Source of the DNA: Candidatus Sulfotelmatobacter kueseliae
Lineage (GTDB): Bacteria; Acidobacteriota; Terriglobia; Terriglobales; Acidobacteriaceae
Reading direction: 5' to 3'
DNA length: 47,039 nt
NCBI GenBank assembly: GCA_900290255.1
Contig: OMOD01000156.1
Coordinates: forward strand, 1 to 47,039
The notes under the pieces were generated by a model that was given only the letters and a program-made list of their open reading frames with translations, did no database searches and had not been told where the DNA came from. Below are positions 44,857 through 47,039 of the stretch, piece by piece. The translations under genes were made by a program, and so were the position numbers. Each line of letters starts with the position of its first letter. The first letter of the stretch is position 1.

Positions 44857-45312
44857 AACAGCTGCCAGCCGCCGGCTGCCAGCTACCGGCTTTCAGACTC
44901 CCGCTTGCTTCGAGACTGATGTAAGTAGCCCGTTGAGGATGCGGCCTGCCTCGGCGCACGTCTCCAACAGCTTATTTGTATGTTCCTTTTGCAGGTAGCC
45001 GAGATTTTCCGCTATCTGGAGTTGAGTTTCGACTTCCATCAAAGAGCCTCTTGCCTGTCCGAGGAAAAATCGGAACTCCTTTTCCGAGAGTCTGCCTTGC
45101 CCTTCCGCAATGTTGCTCGGAATGGAGACTGCAGCACGGCGGACCTGCGATGTAATCCCGAACAGTTCGTCTTTCGGGAACGTTGCAGTCGTCCGATAGA
45201 TTGCGGTCACGAGATCCATCGCCTTCTGCCACGCAACGAGATCCTTGTAAGATCATCCCAAGCGTTGATTCCTTCTTGCGCTGCCCGCTGGCAGCCGGCA
45301 ACTGGCAACTGA
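44857..45312. repeat. Stuttering inverted repeat S11 (CTGCCAGC word) flanking a gene
   Basis: The left arm is CAGCTGCCAGCCGCCGGCTG then CCAGCTACCGGCTTTCAG (44857-44897). The right arm is CTGCCCGCTGGCAGCCGGC then AACTGGCAACTG (about 45280-45312). The arms pair imperfectly. The region between them is occupied by the four-helix-bundle gene. Confidence 0.65.
44893..45219 (-). CDS. Four-helix-bundle protein (23S rRNA-intervening-sequence type), N-terminus possibly frameshifted
   Basis: A 108-residue helical protein: MDLVTAIYRTTATFPKDELF then GITSQVRRAAVSIPSNIAEG, a clear family signature. Homologues normally start about 12 residues earlier with an SYKDLVAWQKAMDL-type segment. Those residues (SYKDLVAWQKA) are encoded just upstream in the same frame but are preceded by a stop. 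An ATG with suitable context occurs in another frame a few bases earlier, so a small indel near 45250 is likely. GAAGG upstream of the internal ATG 45219 could still allow a short product. The function is unknown. Confidence 0.8.
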   Translation of the reverse strand: MDLVTAIYRTTATFPKDELFGITSQVRRAAVSIPSNIAEGQGRLSEKEFRFFLGQARGSLMEVETQLQIAENLGYLQKEHTNKLLETCAEAGRILNGLLTSVSKQAGV

Positions 45313-45690
45313 TTATTCGCTGTACTTGGCCGTGGTCGTATCCGTCTCGAACACCGTCACGTCCTTCACCCGCACCCGCCCGTTGGTCACGCGCTGTAAT
45401 CGCACGTTCGATTCCTCGTAGAAGTATTTCGCCAGATTCTCGGCCGACGGATTGATGACGGTGAACGGCTCAATCTCGTTGATCATCTGGTGGTCAAGCC
45501 GCTCGATGACGTGTTTCATCACTTCGCGCAAATCTTTGAAGTCGAGCAGCAGACCGGCCTTGTCCAGTTCCGCACCCGCCAGCGTCACCCGGATCTTGTA
45601 GTTATGCCCGTGCGGGTTCTCGCACTTGCCTTTGTAGTTGCGCAGGTAGTGTCCCGCGGCAAACGAATCTTCAACCGTAACTTCGAACAT
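45313..45690 (-). CDS. queD: 6-carboxytetrahydropterin synthase QueD
   Basis: Converts 7,8-dihydroneopterin triphosphate to 6-carboxytetrahydropterin, the first committed step to preQ0. It is 125 residues from ATG 45690 with GGGGGAGC upstream; the longer open frame is not used. Zinc ligands are His14, His27 and His29 (AAGHYL and NPHGHNY) and the catalytic cysteine is Cys23 (KGKCENPHGH). It heads the minus-strand queD, four-helix-bundle, queE, queC run. queF or tgt are not seen. Confidence 0.95.
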   Translation of the reverse strand: MFEVTVEDSFAAGHYLRNYKGKCENPHGHNYKIRVTLAGAELDKAGLLLDFKDLREVMKHVIERLDHQMINEIEPFTVINPSAENLAKYFYEESNVRLQRVTNGRVRVKDVTVFETDTTTAKYSE

Positions 45691-45848
45691 GCTCCCCCGA
45701 GCGGCCCGGGGTTGAACAGACAAGCCCAGCCGCGCACTCGCCCAAACACTTATTGTACCGCTTGCATGGCGGACGTAGAGCGATCCCCTTGACTCGATTC
45801 CCCATCCGAATGTAGCTTGCCTATTCGTCCGTAACCAGAAGGAGGCGC

Positions 45849-47039
45849 ATGCCGCGTCGCAAGTCCTCAATCCTGTTGCTGTTAGCCGTGGCCGTCAGCG
45901 CGGGCTTCGCTCAGAACAAGCCCGACACGCCGGAATTCAACGTCAAGGAGCACTACACCAAATACGAATTCCGTGTTCCCATGCGCGACGGCGCGCACCT
46001 GTTCACGTCGGTGTACGTGCCGAAAGACATCTCCCGCTCTTACCCGTTCCTAATCGACCGCACTCCGTACAGCGTGGGGCCCTACGGGGTGGATCAGTAC
46101 CGCACGCAGCTCGGCCCTTCTTCCGACTTCGACAAAGCGGGATATATTTTCGTCTTTCAGGACGTGCGCGGCCGGTACATGTCGGAAGGCACATTCATCG
46201 AGATGCGCCCGCACGTCGACAATAAGAAATCAAGCCACGACGTCGACGACGCCAGCGATCTTTACGACACCATTGACTGGCTGCTGAAGAACATTCCCAA
46301 CCACAACGGCAACGCCGGAATCTGGGGAATTTCCTATCCCGGGTTTTTCACTTCCGCCAGCATCATCGATTCGCATCCTGCGCTCAAAGCCGCGTCCCCC
46401 CAGGCTCCCATGACCAACCTCTTCATGGGTGACGACGCCTATCACGGTGGCACGTTCATGCTCGCCGCCAATTTCAGCTTCTACAGTTCTTTCAAGCCGC
46501 AGGAGAATCCCCAGCCTCCGCCCAAAGTCCGTGTTCCCTTCGATTACGGCACCAAAGACGGCTACGAGTTTTTCCTGAACATCGGGGCGATTGGAAATCT
46601 GTCAAAGTTGCTGGAAGGCAAGAGCGCGCTCTTTGACGACCAGATGCGCCATGATACCTATGATGACTACTGGAAGGCCCGCAATCTCGCACCGCACATG
46701 AAGAACATCCATTGCGCCGTGCTCACAGTCGGCGGATGGTTTGACGCGGAGGACCTGCAAGGACCGTTCACCACGTTCCATTCCATCGATGCGAATAATC
46801 CGGGCATCTTCAACGCGCTTGTGGTTGGCCCCTGGGTCCACGGCGGCTGGGGGTACTACGATGGCGAGCACCTCGGCCGAGCCGAATTTGCCGCCAATAC
46901 CGGGGACTTCTACCGCAAGAACATCCTCTTCCCATTTTTCGAGCAGTACCTCAAAGGCGCGACTGACGCGAAGCTGCCTTCTGATTATCCGGTTGCTTCA
47001 GCAACCCCCAATCGGTTGTGGTTGAGGTCTCGAGCTCCT
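45849..47039 (+). CDS. Secreted CocE/NonD-family (X-Pro dipeptidyl-peptidase S15-type) hydrolase, 3' truncated
   Basis: An alpha/beta-hydrolase running off the window end after 397 codons, with no stop. AGGAGG lies just before ATG 45849. A signal peptide (SSILLLLAVAVSAGFA-Q) is followed by the family opening VPMRDGAHLFTSVYVPKD. FVFQDVRGRYMSEGTF is characteristic, and the nucleophile is Ser162 in WGISYPGFF. Later HIKN-type strands and VGPWVHGGWG carry the expected catalytic histidine region. Substrates in this family include glutaryl-cephalosporins, cocaine-like esters and proline peptides; the actual one is unknown. It is divergent from queD; a TTGACT at about 45789 may be part of its promoter, but no good -10 box follows. 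Confidence 0.88.
   Translation, partial: MPRRKSSILLLLAVAVSAGFAQNKPDTPEFNVKEHYTKYEFRVPMRDGAHLFTSVYVPKDISRSYPFLIDRTPYSVGPYGVDQYRTQLGPSSDFDKAGYIFVFQDVRGRYMSEGTFIEMRPHVDNKKSSHDVDDASDLYDTIDWLLKNIPNHNGNAGIWGISYPGFFTSASIIDSHPALKAASPQAPMTNLFMGDDAYHGGTFMLAANFSFYSSFKPQENPQPPPKVRVPFDYGTKDGYEFFLNIGAIGNLSKLLEGKSALFDDQMRHDTYDDYWKARNLAPHMKNIHCAVLTVGGWFDAEDLQGPFTTFHSIDANNPGIFNALVVGPWVHGGWGYYDGEHLGRAEFAANTGDFYRKNILFPFFEQYLKGATDAKLPSDYPVASATPNRLWLRSRAP

Overview
This 47 kb window is a GC-rich bacterial chromosome segment. It has dense housekeeping operons, two anti-sigma-antagonist (STAS) proteins, a secreted TPR protein with a carboxypeptidase-regulatory-like domain, a DUF6580 membrane protein and very many intergenic palindromes. 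Together these suggest an Acidobacteriota (Terriglobia-like) genome. That placement is inference; no rRNA or tRNA gene is visible.

Layout. 1-4787: the tail of an iron-sulfur cluster (ISC) operon on the plus strand (iscU partial, iscA, hscB, hscA, a VOC protein, fdx, iscX). 4865-7951: galT, a YraN-type nuclease-fold gene and a class III aminotransferase, all minus. 8430-13221: an EamA exporter, a secreted protein, an HD-GYP response regulator, a glycosyltransferase and a STAS protein. 13262-17088: leuB and leuA with a divergent LysR regulator. 17158-21318: a second STAS gene, two tandem outer-membrane barrel paralogues, an overlapping glycosyltransferase/metallophosphoesterase pair and a membrane-anchored cytochrome c. 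21462-28416: pyruvate dehydrogenase E1 beta and alpha, lipB, lpdA and ribosomal protein S1, all minus. 28672-36536: a HIT protein, ligA, a diacylglycerol-kinase-like protein, three membrane proteins and a secreted amidohydrolase. 36617-40524: molybdenum cofactor genes (moaB/mog, moaC, moeA) with a DUF4388 response regulator embedded among them. 40779-43271: a frameshifted pilT and a TPR protein. 43391-45690: queC, queE, a four-helix-bundle gene and queD (queuosine/preQ0). 45849-end: a truncated CocE/NonD-type secreted hydrolase.

How the genes work together. The ISC genes form one assembly line: scaffold IscU, carrier IscA, co-chaperone HscB, chaperone HscA, electron donor Fdx and IscX. PdhA, PdhB and LpdA are E1 and E3 of a 2-oxoacid dehydrogenase, and LipB supplies the octanoyl group from which its lipoate is made; the E2 gene is not here. 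LeuA and LeuB are leucine synthesis steps. QueD, QueE and QueC are successive steps to preQ0.

The most unusual signal is repetitive. (1) A double-hairpin element (called P here) lies between genes and also inside three reading frames, lipB (three copies), pdhA and moeA, where it is translated as extra peptide such as GADALVRP without breaking the frame. (2) About a dozen intergenic spacers hold 'stuttering' inverted repeats (called S here). Each arm is a short word of about 6-9 bases repeated imperfectly and the other arm is its reverse complement, but the word differs between loci. (3) At three loci the loop of an S repeat holds something else: another palindrome (two cases) or a small gene (one case). 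This layered palindrome content is the best candidate here for an undescribed mobile or recombination-driven system.
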